From contig JBDNYM010000004.1 in assembly GCA_047722305.1 (NCBI GenBank), positions 1 through 64,000 on the forward strand: DNA of 64,000 bases. The letters run 5' to 3'. The notes below the pieces were generated by a model, which was given only the letters and a program-made list of their open reading frames with translations, did no database searches and was not told where the DNA came from. The position numbers and the translations under genes were made by a program. The first letter of the stretch is position 1; every line of letters starts with the position of its first letter. Source of the stretch: JAKVJE01 sp047722305 (GTDB taxonomy: Bacteria; Actinomycetota; Actinomycetes; Actinomycetales; Microbacteriaceae). Shown here piece after piece: positions 18,866 through 27,707 of this stretch.

Positions 18866-20563
18866 ATGGCCGATATCGATTCGCACGGCGCCGGCTCGTC
18901 CGCCGGCAGTCCCGATCCCATCCTCGTGGAGGTGCTGGGCGCCGCCCTGGCCTCGATCGTGCAGGAGATGAGCGAGACCCTGGTCAAGGCCGCCTTCTCG
19001 CCGAACATTAAGGAACGGCGCGACTGCACCGCCGGTCTCTTCGATGCGGCCGGGAACGTGATCGCTCAGGACGAGGGGGGCTCGCCCATGCACCTGGGAT
19101 CGCTCATCGGGATCGTGTCCACGATCCGGGAGCGCTATGACGAGGACTCCATCCGTCCCGGCGACGTGTTCATCGGGAATGACCCCTACTCGGGTGGGGG
19201 ATCGCACTTGCCCGACATCGTGCTGGTCTCCCCGATCTTCGTGGAGGAGCGGCTGCGGGGGTGGGCGGCGGTGCTCGCTCACCACGCTGACTTCGGCGAT
19301 CGGGGGCACGCGCACATCTTCCAGGAGGCCATCCGTATCCCCCCGTTGCACCTGGTGCGTGCTGGCGTCCGGCAAGACGAGCTGCTGCAGCTGATCCTGC
19401 TCAACTGCCAGGTTCCGGATCAGAGACGCGCCGACCTCCGGGCGCAGGAGGCGGCGCTGCGACTGGCCGTCAACCGGTACGCAGACCTGTGCCGCCGCTA
19501 CGGCGGCGAGACGATGGAACAGGTGTGCGCCGAGCTGCTTGACTACACCGAGCGCCGTACCCGGGCGGCAATCAGTGCCTTTCCCGATGGCGAGTATCAC
19601 TTCGAAGATCTCTTCGACTGCCCGGAGCTGGACGATGAGCTGCGGCTGCAGGTCAGCATCACCATTGCCGGCGATCGGCTCACCTTCGATTTCCGCGGCA
19701 ACCCGCCCCAGGTGCGGGCGAGCGTGAACGTGGTGTGGACGGGGCTGTACGCGGCGGTCTACTACACGGTGAAGACGCTCATCGATCCTGACATCCAACC
19801 GAACGCGGGCATGTACCGGCCGATTACGATCCTGGCGGACGAAGGCAGCATCCTCGACTGCGTGGCCCCCGCCGCCGTCAACGGCCGCAGCGAGACCTGC
19901 CAGCGGGTGGTGGACCTCATCCTCGGCGCGCTCGCCCCCGCCGTGCCGCATGCGGTCACCGCCGCGGCCAACGGATCCAATACCGGGGTGCACTTCTCCG
20001 GCTGGGACCCTGTGCGGCAACGCGAGTTCGTGTACTTGGAGACCATGGGCGGCGGGTCGGGAGCCCGGTACAACAAGGATGGGCTCGACGGCGTGCAGGT
20101 GCACATGACGAACACCTCGAACCTGCCCGTCGAGAGCCTGGAGTCGGAGTACCCGCTCGAGGTGGAGGCGTACGAGCTCATCGATGACTCGGGCGGCGTG
20201 GGGCGCTTCCGGGGCGGGATGGGCATCCGCCGCCGGGTGCGCGTCGAGGCCGATGATGTGCACTTCTGGCTCGACACCAGCCGCTTACGCTCGAAGCCCT
20301 GGGGTCTCGACGGTGGCGGCGAGGGCGACAACGCCCGCTGCCGGCTCAGCGAGGGCGCTCGTCCCATCGACCACGGCTACACGGTGTTGCAGCCAGGGCA
20401 GACGGCATCGATCGAGACTGCCGGCGCCGGAGGGTATGGGGTGCCGAGCGACCGTGACCCCGCCGCTGTCGAGCGGGACCTGCACGACCAGCGCATCTCA
20501 GTGGAGACGGCGGCGGAGTACCGCCGGCTCAGCGGCGGGGCCGCCCCGTCGAGTTCCGCGTGA
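18866..20563 (+). CDS. Hydantoinase/oxoprolinase subunit B (HyuB-like)
   Basis: The protein has 565 residues, the usual size of HyuB. Family features are ETLVKAAFSPNIKERRDCTA (about 39-58), DVFIGNDPYSGGGSHLPDI (about 104-122), FDFRGNPPQVRASVN (about 273-287) and ETMGGGSGARYNKDG (about 392-406). It forms the complex with subunit A encoded immediately upstream. The ATG at 18866 follows the hyuA stop by two bases with ATAGGAGAG upstream; the longer frame from 18830 would start inside hyuA. Its last 35 bases overlap the 3' end of the convergent lacI gene. Confidence 0.88.
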   Translation: MADIDSHGAGSSAGSPDPILVEVLGAALASIVQEMSETLVKAAFSPNIKERRDCTAGLFDAAGNVIAQDEGGSPMHLGSLIGIVSTIRERYDEDSIRPGDVFIGNDPYSGGGSHLPDIVLVSPIFVEERLRGWAAVLAHHADFGDRGHAHIFQEAIRIPPLHLVRAGVRQDELLQLILLNCQVPDQRRADLRAQEAALRLAVNRYADLCRRYGGETMEQVCAELLDYTERRTRAAISAFPDGEYHFEDLFDCPELDDELRLQVSITIAGDRLTFDFRGNPPQVRASVNVVWTGLYAAVYYTVKTLIDPDIQPNAGMYRPITILADEGSILDCVAPAAVNGRSETCQRVVDLILGALAPAVPHAVTAAANGSNTGVHFSGWDPVRQREFVYLETMGGGSGARYNKDGLDGVQVHMTNTSNLPVESLESEYPLEVEAYELIDDSGGVGRFRGGMGIRRRVRVEADDVHFWLDTSRLRSKPWGLDGGGEGDNARCRLSEGARPIDHGYTVLQPGQTASIETAGAGGYGVPSDRDPAAVERDLHDQRISVETAAEYRRLSGGAAPSSSA

Positions 20564-21656
20564 TCAGGTGTGCCGGGAGGAAGGCGTCCGCCGCCGGCTG
20601 GGTGTGATCCTCGATCAGGTCCAGTAGCAGTCTGCCGGCCTGTTCCCCGAGCTGGGAGCGCGGCTGGTCGACGACGGTGATGGCCGGGCGCACCAGTGTG
20701 GTCCAGTCCTGCTCATCGAAGCCGACGAAGGAGAGTTCGTCGGGGAGGGCCACGCCCAGCTGGCTGAGCTTCCGGTAGGCGCCGAGGGTCAGCGTCGAGT
20801 CGGTGCAGTACATGGCGGTGGCGTCGAGGCCGGCGGCGAGGGCCCGGCCGACGGCGGCGGCGGTCTCGTCGGCGTCGAACGAGGCGCCGACGATGAGATC
20901 CCGTTGGGGGGAGAGGCCCCAGTCACGCAACTCGCGCAGGTAGCCGAGCAGGCGGGCGCTCGACGGCGGCAGGTCGCGGGTGGGCGCGTCGGGGCGGGCG
21001 AGCAGCTGGTCGACTCGGTCGGCGGCCTCGGTGACGATGGCGATGCGCCGATGCCCCCATTCGAGCAGGTGGCGTACCGCGAGCGTCGAAGCCTGCACGT
21101 GGTCGACGGCCACCAGGGGGAAGCCGGTGGTGCCCTCCCCCTGCTCGGCGCGATCGACGAGCACCACGGGCAGACGTGCGCCCACTTCGGCGAGGGCCGC
21201 ATGCGACCGGGGCTGCAGCACGGGAGCGATGACGATTCCGTCGACGCGTTTCTGCAGGAGGACGTCGAGGGCGCGGTCCTCGACGTCCGGGTCGTTGTCG
21301 GTGTTGCTGATCACCACCTCGCAGCCGGCGGCCCGGGCGACATCCGACACTCCGCGCACCACAGCCGAGAAGAAAGGACTGGAGACGTCGGGGATCACGG
21401 CGGCGATGGTGTTGGTGCGGCCGCGGGCCATGGCGCGGGCCAGGGCGTTCGGGCGGTATCCGAGCCGTTCGGCCGCGGCCAGTACCTTGGCCCGGGCGGT
21501 GGTGCTCGCCGAGCCGGTCTCGGAGAGCACCCGGGCGGCAGTGGACTTTGACACCCCCGCCATGCGAGCGACGTCGACCACGGTGACCACTTCGCCTCGG
21601 TGACGGGCGGACTGTGCGGTCGTGTGCAAATCCGCTGGGTGATTCTGTGCGTTCAT
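20529..21656 (-). CDS. LacI-family transcriptional regulator
   Basis: The protein has 375 residues. The helix-turn-helix VTVVDVARMAGVSKSTAARV (about 24-43) is followed by the hinge helix region RPNALARAMARG (about 68-79). The periplasmic-binding-like effector domain runs from IAAVIPDVSSPFFSAVV to SFVGFDEQDWTTLVRPAIT. Such proteins bind palindromes of about 18 bp with a central CG; three copies of TGGGAACGGT-type palindromes occur before the frlB operon and the transporter gene, so those are the inferred targets. The gene is convergent with hyuB and divergent from the transporter. The effector is probably the transported glycated compound or its phosphate (inference). Confidence 0.9.
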   Translation of the reverse strand: MNAQNHPADLHTTAQSARHRGEVVTVVDVARMAGVSKSTAARVLSETGSASTTARAKVLAAAERLGYRPNALARAMARGRTNTIAAVIPDVSSPFFSAVVRGVSDVARAAGCEVVISNTDNDPDVEDRALDVLLQKRVDGIVIAPVLQPRSHAALAEVGARLPVVLVDRAEQGEGTTGFPLVAVDHVQASTLAVRHLLEWGHRRIAIVTEAADRVDQLLARPDAPTRDLPPSSARLLGYLRELRDWGLSPQRDLIVGASFDADETAAAVGRALAAGLDATAMYCTDSTLTLGAYRKLSQLGVALPDELSFVGFDEQDWTTLVRPAITVVDQPRSQLGEQAGRLLLDLIEDHTQPAADAFLPAHLITRNSTGRPRR

Positions 21657-21704
21657 GTTTGAATTCAGTGCTCTGTTACGAAGAGGTTAAACCTGGCCCG
21701 TGGA

Positions 21705-21766
21705 TTTGACACCGTTCCCAAAAATCAACGAGAGTGAACGAAACCCGGAATGGGAACGGTCTCAAT
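21705..21766. promoter_or_regulatory. LacI-type operators O2 and O3 between lacI and the MFS gene
   Basis: O3 (21749-21766) reads AATGGGAACGGTCTCAAT. O2 (21705-21722), read on the minus strand, is TTTGGGAACGGTGTCAAA and contains a -35-like TTGACA on the plus strand at 21706-21711. The centres lie 44 bp apart, about four helical turns, which would allow looping or cooperative binding. Both match O1 before frlB. Confidence 0.8.
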
Positions 21767-21814
21767 CGAGATTCCCGCCCGCCATCACGGGGGCTCAATC
21801 GAGGAAGGCTCTTC

Positions 21815-23143
21815 ATGTCGAACGTCGCAGAAGGTACCCCGCCACCCGCCGGATCGATTTCCCGCCGACGAGTCTTCACAGCCACGCTCCTGGGAAATGT
21901 CGTCGAGTATTACGATTTCACGCTGTATGGTACCCTCGCCGCGATCATCTCCGAGCACTTCTTCCCGGCGAATGACCACGTCGCGCTGATCTCCGTGTAC
22001 CTGGGCATTGTGCTCTCCTACTTCGTTCGCCCGTTCGGCGGCCTGATCCTCGGGCCGATCGGCGACATCAAAGGGCGCAAGTTCGTCCTCGTGCTCACCA
22101 TCGCCCTGATGAGCGTCGGCACGGCCGGCATCGGCTTCCTGCCGTCCTACGCGGCGATCGGGCTTGCCGCCCCCATCATCCTGATGGTCTCCCGGATCGT
22201 GCAGGGGCTCGGGGCCAGCGTCGAGTACACGACCGCCGCCGACTACCTGTTCGAGCACGAGCAGGGTCACCGCCGCAACTATGTTGCCGGCATCGTCAAC
22301 TCGACCTGCTCGGTGGGCTCGTTCCTGGCGGCGGCCATCGCCTACCTGTTCTCGTTGATGCCCGGTTCGTTCTTCACCGACTGGGGATGGCGCATCCCCT
22401 TCATCTTCGCCATCCCGATCGCCTTCATCGGCGTGTACATGCGTCGCCATCTGGTCGAGACCCCCGATTTCCGGAAGATTCTGCAGAAAGTCGAGCAGGA
22501 GCAGGTCAAACAGACTCCGCTGCGCGACTCCCTGCGCCTGTATTGGAAGGAGATCCTGCAGGTGCTCGGCCTGAGCGTGGGGCAGCGCATCGGGTCGTAC
22601 ATCATCCAGGCCTACTTCGTGACCGCCCTGATCACGGCCGGGTTTCCCGCCTCGCAGAGCCTGCTGGTGTCGATGCTCACCTATCTGGTCGGTCCCATCA
22701 CGAGCATCTGGGGCGGGGTGCTCGCCGACCGGTTCGGCGGCCGCCTGCCGCTCGTGGTGGGCTACGGCCTGTTCGTGCTGCTCACCGTGCCCACCTTCTA
22801 CCTGATCGGAGGCAAATCCATCTGGCTGGCCACCGGGGCCGTCATCGTGTTCACCCTCATCAACAACCTCGTGGCCGCACCGCTCAGCGTCTCCTACGTG
22901 CTCACCTTCCCCGCCCAGGTGCGGGCCACCGCGGCGGCGCTGAGCTTCAACGTCGGCACCTCGCTGTTCGGGTCCACCGCCGGGCTGGTCGCCGTGCTGC
23001 TGTTCAACCTGACCGGGTCCAATGTGTCCTTCGGGTGGTACGTCACCGTCGCCTGCGTGGTGTCGATCCTCGTAGCGATCTTCGCTCTGCCCGAGGCGCT
23101 CAAGTACCGCGAGGACCGGCCGGCGGTCGCCGAGGTCCGGTGA
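21815..23143 (+). CDS. MHS-family MFS transporter (metabolite:H+ symporter)
   Basis: The protein has 442 residues and 12 predicted helices. GNVVEYYDFTLYG in helix 1 (residues about 27-39) and FVRPFGGLILGPIGDIKGRK after helix 2 are signatures of the MHS subfamily, which includes ProP, KgtP and citrate carriers and normally imports small organic acids or zwitterions. The ATG at 21815 follows GAGGAAGG; an earlier in-frame GTG at 21734 lies upstream of operator O3 and is unlikely. It shares operators with the frlB-frlD-hyuA-hyuB operon and is the likely importer of its substrate. Confidence 0.88.
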   Translation: MSNVAEGTPPPAGSISRRRVFTATLLGNVVEYYDFTLYGTLAAIISEHFFPANDHVALISVYLGIVLSYFVRPFGGLILGPIGDIKGRKFVLVLTIALMSVGTAGIGFLPSYAAIGLAAPIILMVSRIVQGLGASVEYTTAADYLFEHEQGHRRNYVAGIVNSTCSVGSFLAAAIAYLFSLMPGSFFTDWGWRIPFIFAIPIAFIGVYMRRHLVETPDFRKILQKVEQEQVKQTPLRDSLRLYWKEILQVLGLSVGQRIGSYIIQAYFVTALITAGFPASQSLLVSMLTYLVGPITSIWGGVLADRFGGRLPLVVGYGLFVLLTVPTFYLIGGKSIWLATGAVIVFTLINNLVAAPLSVSYVLTFPAQVRATAAALSFNVGTSLFGSTAGLVAVLLFNLTGSNVSFGWYVTVACVVSILVAIFALPEALKYREDRPAVAEVR

Positions 23144-23305
23144 CGCCGCTGCGGTCGGAGCGTCGTCCCCGTGCCGTTCCGTACTTCCCGGGCCAGAACC
23201 GGGCGCGTTCGCCATGCAGAAACGTCCGTGCCGACGTGCCGACAGCTGCACCGCGTGGGCGCATCTGCCGTGCGTCGGGTGAATCCTGGTGGCACAATCG
23301 GTGAG

Positions 23306-23464
23306 ATGACCAAGGTGAAGTGGCTCGCCGCCCCGGAGGAGCGCGACTGCGCCGCTGCGGTCGAGAACCTCTCGTCGTTCGGCTCGTCCGGCCTGTCGGC
23401 CGACATCCCGGCGCGGACGCGGCGCACTGACACCCCCTGCCGCATCGTCGGCCCGCGGGGCTGA
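23306..23464 (+). pseudogene. Remnant of an actinobacterial ParB-annotated hypothetical protein
   Basis: Fifty-two codons. The first part, TKVKWLAAPEERDCAAAVEN, resembles the N-terminus of a conserved actinobacterial protein that continues for over 150 residues and is often labelled ParB-like. After about residue 30 the similarity is lost and the frame ends. It looks like a decayed 5' fragment; the family link is from pattern memory. Confidence 0.35.
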
Positions 23465-23477
23465 GCGGACGCAGCGG

Positions 23478-24617
23478 GTGAGCTTCTTCGCCCTCGCCTT
23501 CGTTGGCGTCATCGCCCTGGCCGGGCCCCTGCTGTCCGCGGTGGCGCGGTGGCGGATCCCCCTCGTCATTGGCGAGCTGCTGGTCGGCGTGCTCTGCGGC
23601 GAGTCGGGGCTGCACCTGCTCGACCCGGCCGACCCGGCCTTCCGCCTGCTGGCGAACGTGGGTTTTGCCTTGACGATGTTCGTCGCCGGCAGCCACGTTC
23701 CGCTGCATGACGCGCGGCTGCGCTCTGCGCTGCGCGGGGGCATCCTGCGGGCGGTCGCCGTCGCGGCGGTTGCGGCGGCCCTGGGCCTGCTGCTGGGCGC
23801 CGTATTCGGGACCGGGCATGGCGCGGTCTACGCCGTGGTGATGGCCTCGTCCTCGGCCGCCCTGGTGCTGCCTGCCGTGGACGAGCTGGGACTTGGCGGG
23901 CCGGCGGTGCTCTCTCTGATCGCGCAGGTGGCGGTGGCGGACGCCGCGACGATCGTCATTCTGCCGCTGGTGCTCGACCCGGTCCACGCGGGGCGGGCCG
24001 CCCTCGGCACGGTGGTGATCGCCGCCGCCGCCCTGGCCCTCTCCTGGGTGCTGCGCTACGTCGCCCCGGCTGGCCGGCGGCGCGCCCATCAGGTCAGCGA
24101 ACGGCGCAACCTCGCCCTGGAGCTGCGGATCAGCCTGATCGTGCTGTTTTCGCTGGGGGCGGTTGCGATCGCCATGCACGTCTCGGTGATGCTCGCCGGT
24201 TTCGCGGCGGGTCTCGTCGTGGCGGCGATCGGCGAGCCGAGGCGGCTGGCCCGCCAGCTCTTCGCCGTCAGCGATGGGTTCCTCAGTCCGCTCTTCTTCG
24301 TCTGGCTGGGCGCTTCGCTGACGCTCGGGCCGGTTCTCGCCAGCCCCAGGTATGCCCTGCTCGGCGTCGCCCTCGGGGCGGGAGCCATCGTCGCCCACGC
24401 CGTGATGCGCGTGTTCCGACAGCCGCTCTCCGCCGCGACGATTGCCTCCGCGCAGCTCGGCGTACCGGTCGCGGCCGCCACGATCGGTACCCAGACGGGC
24501 CTGCTGAATCGCGGCGAGCCGGCGGCCTTGCTGCTCGGCGCGCTCGTCACCGTTGGTGCGCTCTCGATCGCGAGCGGCGCCGCGACGCGGAGCAGCGCCC
24601 TGTCGACCAGGACCTGA
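23478..24617 (+). CDS. CPA2-family cation:proton antiporter
   Basis: The protein has 379 residues with about 12 to 13 membrane helices and no soluble TrkA-N domain. Features of the Na+/H+ exchanger (Kef/NhaS-like) fold are IPLVIGELLVGVLCGESGL (about 30-48) near the N-terminus, the helix ALTMFVAGSHVPLHD (about 64-78), and IAQVAVADAATIVILPLVL (about 148-166), whose Asp is in the place of the ion-binding acidic residue. It begins with a GTG; there is no strong ribosome site. The gene stands alone after the remnant. Confidence 0.82.
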   Translation: MSFFALAFVGVIALAGPLLSAVARWRIPLVIGELLVGVLCGESGLHLLDPADPAFRLLANVGFALTMFVAGSHVPLHDARLRSALRGGILRAVAVAAVAAALGLLLGAVFGTGHGAVYAVVMASSSAALVLPAVDELGLGGPAVLSLIAQVAVADAATIVILPLVLDPVHAGRAALGTVVIAAAALALSWVLRYVAPAGRRRAHQVSERRNLALELRISLIVLFSLGAVAIAMHVSVMLAGFAAGLVVAAIGEPRRLARQLFAVSDGFLSPLFFVWLGASLTLGPVLASPRYALLGVALGAGAIVAHAVMRVFRQPLSAATIASAQLGVPVAAATIGTQTGLLNRGEPAALLLGALVTVGALSIASGAATRSSALSTRT

Positions 24618-25153
24618 ACGCCGATCCTCAGGAGAATCGGCTTCCCGGTGATTGAGCGGCACCGTTCTCTTTGGCTGCGTCGACGCGTCAGTGAACGAGA
24701 AATGCACGTTGCTGCAAGCGGAAGCGGCCGTGTTCCCGGTTCGTGCCGGTCGCGATCGGGCTGCGTGATTTGCTCCCGGTCGGGTTCCCGCCGGCTCCGC
24801 TCATCGCGGAACTCTCTTTCCCGATGCCGGGCACACCGCCGGTGCGAAGATCGCGATCCGTATCGCGACGGTCCTGGCTGCTGTCCTCGCCGCGACGATG
24901 CCGCGGTGGGATGCCCGCAGCGCGCGTCGCCGATATGAACGACGACGGTGTGCCCGCCGCGAACACCGACCAGGCCCTCGCGGCCGAACAAGAACGATCA
25001 CCCGTTCCTATCGCAGACCCACACGACGATCAACGTGCATGACTGCCATTCGCACGAACTCGTCAAACAGCGCAGAGGCCTGGCCTGGGATGCGGCCTTC
25101 CCCCGAGGCGACTTCGGCGACGAGCGCCGGCGAATTCCGCAGCTGCAGTTCTC
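24618..25153. other. Intergenic region with no supported gene
   Basis: About 535 bases. Several short overlapping frames exist on both strands, but none has a ribosome site and a recognisable domain. One stretch (about 24850-25040) has codon-like composition with VADMNDDGVPAANTD, suggesting a decayed gene fragment. No clear terminator was found. Confidence 0.45.
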
Positions 25154-25747
25154 TCACCTCGCCCGCACGGCGACGAGCTCGGGGCAGCGCTCGCGGAGTT
25201 CGCGCTCGAAGCGCAGGTGCAGCGTCAGGGGCGAGATCGGGCATCCGCTGCACATTCCCCGGAAGGCGACCTCGACCACGCCGTCGTGCACTCCGGCGAC
25301 GACGAACTCGCCGCCGTGCGAGCTGATGTAGTCGCCGAGGCTGCCGGCCAGCACGGCGGCGGCGGCGGCGCGGATGAGCGCGTCCCGTTCGGGGGAGGGG
25401 GCGGCGGCGGCGATCGTCCACGTGCCCGCGACGGCCAGCGCCCGCGGCAGGGCCGTGCGCAGCGGCCCGCCGAGACGGGCGAGGTCGGCCCGCGAGCGGA
25501 AACGGGTCAGCAGGCACCCGCCGGGCTCGATGGTCGCCTCGGTCAGGGCCGGGTCGCGCAGCAGCGGACCCAGCATCCCCGGGGCATCCAGCACCCGTCC
25601 CGGCCGGGCGAGGATGCCGGCGGGCACGACCCAGCGCATCGCAGCCGCGTCGCCGGGCACCGCCTCCGGGTGCGTGGGGACGGGCGCGGTTGCCGGCCGA
25701 GCCTGGAGCGTGCGCTCCCTCTGCCGCTCCCGCAGCAGCGACCGCAT
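25154..25747 (-). CDS. NifU-like CxxC domain protein in the feo operon
   Basis: The protein has 197 residues. The C-terminal half (about 115-197) is a NifU C-terminal (Nfu-like) domain: ISSHGGEFVVAGVHDGVVEV, then FRGMCSGCPISPLTLH with the CxxC pair that would bind an Fe-S cluster between two subunits. The N-terminal half is not recognised. The gene begins one base after the feoB stop, so it is co-transcribed with feoA and feoB. It takes the place where FeoC occurs in enterobacteria and may link imported iron to Fe-S assembly or sense it; this role is inference. Confidence 0.78.
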   Translation of the reverse strand: MRSLLRERQRERTLQARPATAPVPTHPEAVPGDAAAMRWVVPAGILARPGRVLDAPGMLGPLLRDPALTEATIEPGGCLLTRFRSRADLARLGGPLRTALPRALAVAGTWTIAAAAPSPERDALIRAAAAAVLAGSLGDYISSHGGEFVVAGVHDGVVEVAFRGMCSGCPISPLTLHLRFERELRERCPELVAVRAR

Positions 25748-25748
25748 G

Positions 25749-27707
25749 TCAGAGCCCCCCGGTGACCGCGGCGACGATGGCGTGGGCGGCGAAGGCCATC
25801 ACCCAGGCCACGACGAACATGTAGCCGAACGCGATGGCGGGCCACTTCCAGGTGCCGGTCTCGCGGCGCATGATCGCGATGGTCGACATGCACTGCAGCG
25901 CGTACACGAAGAAGATCAGCAGGGCGGCGATCGTGGGCGGCGACAGCACCTGCTGGCCGCGGTGGGGCCCGGACTCGTAGGTGAGGTGCTGCAGGGCCTT
26001 GGAGGGCTCTTCCGGATTCTCGGCGCTGGCCACCTGCCCCAGCGTGGCCACGAAGCTCTCGCGGGCCGACAGCGAGCCGAGCACGCCGATGTCGATGCGC
26101 CAGTCGAAGCCCAGCGGCGCGAAGACGGGCTCGATGCCGCGGCCGATCGCGGCGGCGGCCGAGTGGTTCATGGTGTAGGTGGTCACGGCGGCGGCGTCGT
26201 CGGTGTCGATGTGCGCGGCGGCGAGGCTGGCGGGCGTCTGGACGGGGAAGTTCAGCAGCAGCCACAGCACGACGCTGGTGGTGGCGATGATCTTGCCGCA
26301 CTTGACGAGGAACGTCTTGGACGACTCCCACATGGAGAGCAGCACCGATTTCAGCGTCGGCAGCCGGTAGGGGGGCATCTCCATGTAGAACGGCATGGCG
26401 GGGCCGCGCCGCGACCCGATGCGCTTGAACACCCAGGCGGCGAGCATGGCCGAGACGGCGCCGAGCAGGTAGAGCCCGAAGATGATGGCGCCGCGGGTGT
26501 CGAAGGGCCCGAGGCGGCTGTGGGGCGGGGTGAGCATCCCGACCAGCAGGATGTAGACGGGCAGCCGGGCCGAGCAGGTCATCCAGGGCGCCGACATCAT
26601 GGTGGCGATGCGGTCTTTGGCCGAGGGCAGGGTGCGGGTCGACATGATGCCGGGCACCGCACAGGCCAGCGAGGACAGCATGGCGACGAAGGCGCGTCCC
26701 TCGAGCCCGGCCTTCGACATGATCCGGTCCATCAGGAAGGCGGCCCGCGACATGTAGCCGACGCCCTCCAGCACCGAGATGAGCAGGAACATGAGCACGA
26801 TCTGCGGGATGAACACCATCACGTTGCCGACCCCGCCGATGAGGGCGTCGCCGAGCAGGTTGTTGAGCCAGCGGATGTGCACGGTGTCATCGACCACCCC
26901 GCCCAGCCAGGCGAACAGGTTGCCGATGGCATCCTGCAGCGGCGTGGCGGCGGTGAAGATGACCTGGAAGAAGCCGAACATGACCGCGACGAAGATGATG
27001 GTGCCCCACACGGGGTGCAGCAGCACTCGGTCGAGGCGGGACGTCCACACGTGCGCGTCGGGGGCGCGGTAGCCGGCGACGTCGAGCACCGAGTCGATCC
27101 AGGAGGTCAGTTCTCGGGGGTCGGCGGGCGGCGGCAGCACCGGCCGCGTCCACTGCCGCCAGCCGGCGATGCGGCGCCGGAGATCGGGCAGGCCGATGCC
27201 GCGGTTGCCGACCACGCGCACGGCGGGCACGCCCAGGGCCCGGCCGAGGCGCTCCACGTCGAGCAGCCCGCCCCGGTAGGCGAGTTCGTCGGTGAGCGTC
27301 ACCGCCAGGCAGACGGGCTTGCCGAGCTGCAACAGCTCGGCCAGGAAGCGCAGGGAACGGCGCAGGGTGGTCGCATCGAGCACGGCGATGATCGCGTCGG
27401 GGGCGGGCTCGGAGGCGATGGCGCCGGAGAGGACGTCCGACACGATCTGCTCGTCGGGGCTGATGGCCTCCAGCGAGTAGGAGCCGGGCAGGTCCTCGAT
27501 CTGGAAGCGCTGGTCGCCGGCGCGGAACGTCCCCACGCTGCGGGACACGGTGACGCCGGGGTAGTTGCCGGTCTTGGCTCGCAGGCCGGTGAGGCCGTTG
27601 AAGACGGACGTCTTGCCGGCGTTGGGCGCGCCGACCAGGGCGAGGCGCGCCGTCTGGGCGACGGCGGTGCCGCCCCCGGGCGCCGCGGCGGCTGACTCAG
27701 GCGGCAT
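25749..27707 (-). CDS. feoB: Ferrous iron transporter FeoB
   Basis: GTP-dependent Fe(II) importer in the cell membrane, 652 residues. The N-terminal G domain shows G1 GAPNAGKT (26-33), G2 GNYPGVTVSRS, G3 DLPGSY, and at the G4 position TLTDE instead of the canonical NxxD. The membrane part contains the two Gate regions, with the conserved Cys in SLACAVPGIMSTRT and SARESFVATLG. The ATG at 27707 overlaps feoA by 11 bases. The frame stays open to 28004 only as a shadow of feoA. Regulated with feoA by the iron box upstream. Confidence 0.95.
   Translation of the reverse strand: MPPESAAAAPGGGTAVAQTARLALVGAPNAGKTSVFNGLTGLRAKTGNYPGVTVSRSVGTFRAGDQRFQIEDLPGSYSLEAISPDEQIVSDVLSGAIASEPAPDAIIAVLDATTLRRSLRFLAELLQLGKPVCLAVTLTDELAYRGGLLDVERLGRALGVPAVRVVGNRGIGLPDLRRRIAGWRQWTRPVLPPPADPRELTSWIDSVLDVAGYRAPDAHVWTSRLDRVLLHPVWGTIIFVAVMFGFFQVIFTAATPLQDAIGNLFAWLGGVVDDTVHIRWLNNLLGDALIGGVGNVMVFIPQIVLMFLLISVLEGVGYMSRAAFLMDRIMSKAGLEGRAFVAMLSSLACAVPGIMSTRTLPSAKDRIATMMSAPWMTCSARLPVYILLVGMLTPPHSRLGPFDTRGAIIFGLYLLGAVSAMLAAWVFKRIGSRRGPAMPFYMEMPPYRLPTLKSVLLSMWESSKTFLVKCGKIIATTSVVLWLLLNFPVQTPASLAAAHIDTDDAAAVTTYTMNHSAAAAIGRGIEPVFAPLGFDWRIDIGVLGSLSARESFVATLGQVASAENPEEPSKALQHLTYESGPHRGQQVLSPPTIAALLIFFVYALQCMSTIAIMRRETGTWKWPAIAFGYMFVVAWVMAFAAHAIVAAVTGGL

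Noticed and set aside
25374..27695. 773-codon open frame antisense to feoB and the NifU-like gene
   Set aside because: Its translation is Gly/Asp/His/Gln-rich filler without domains, and it covers conserved genes on the other strand.
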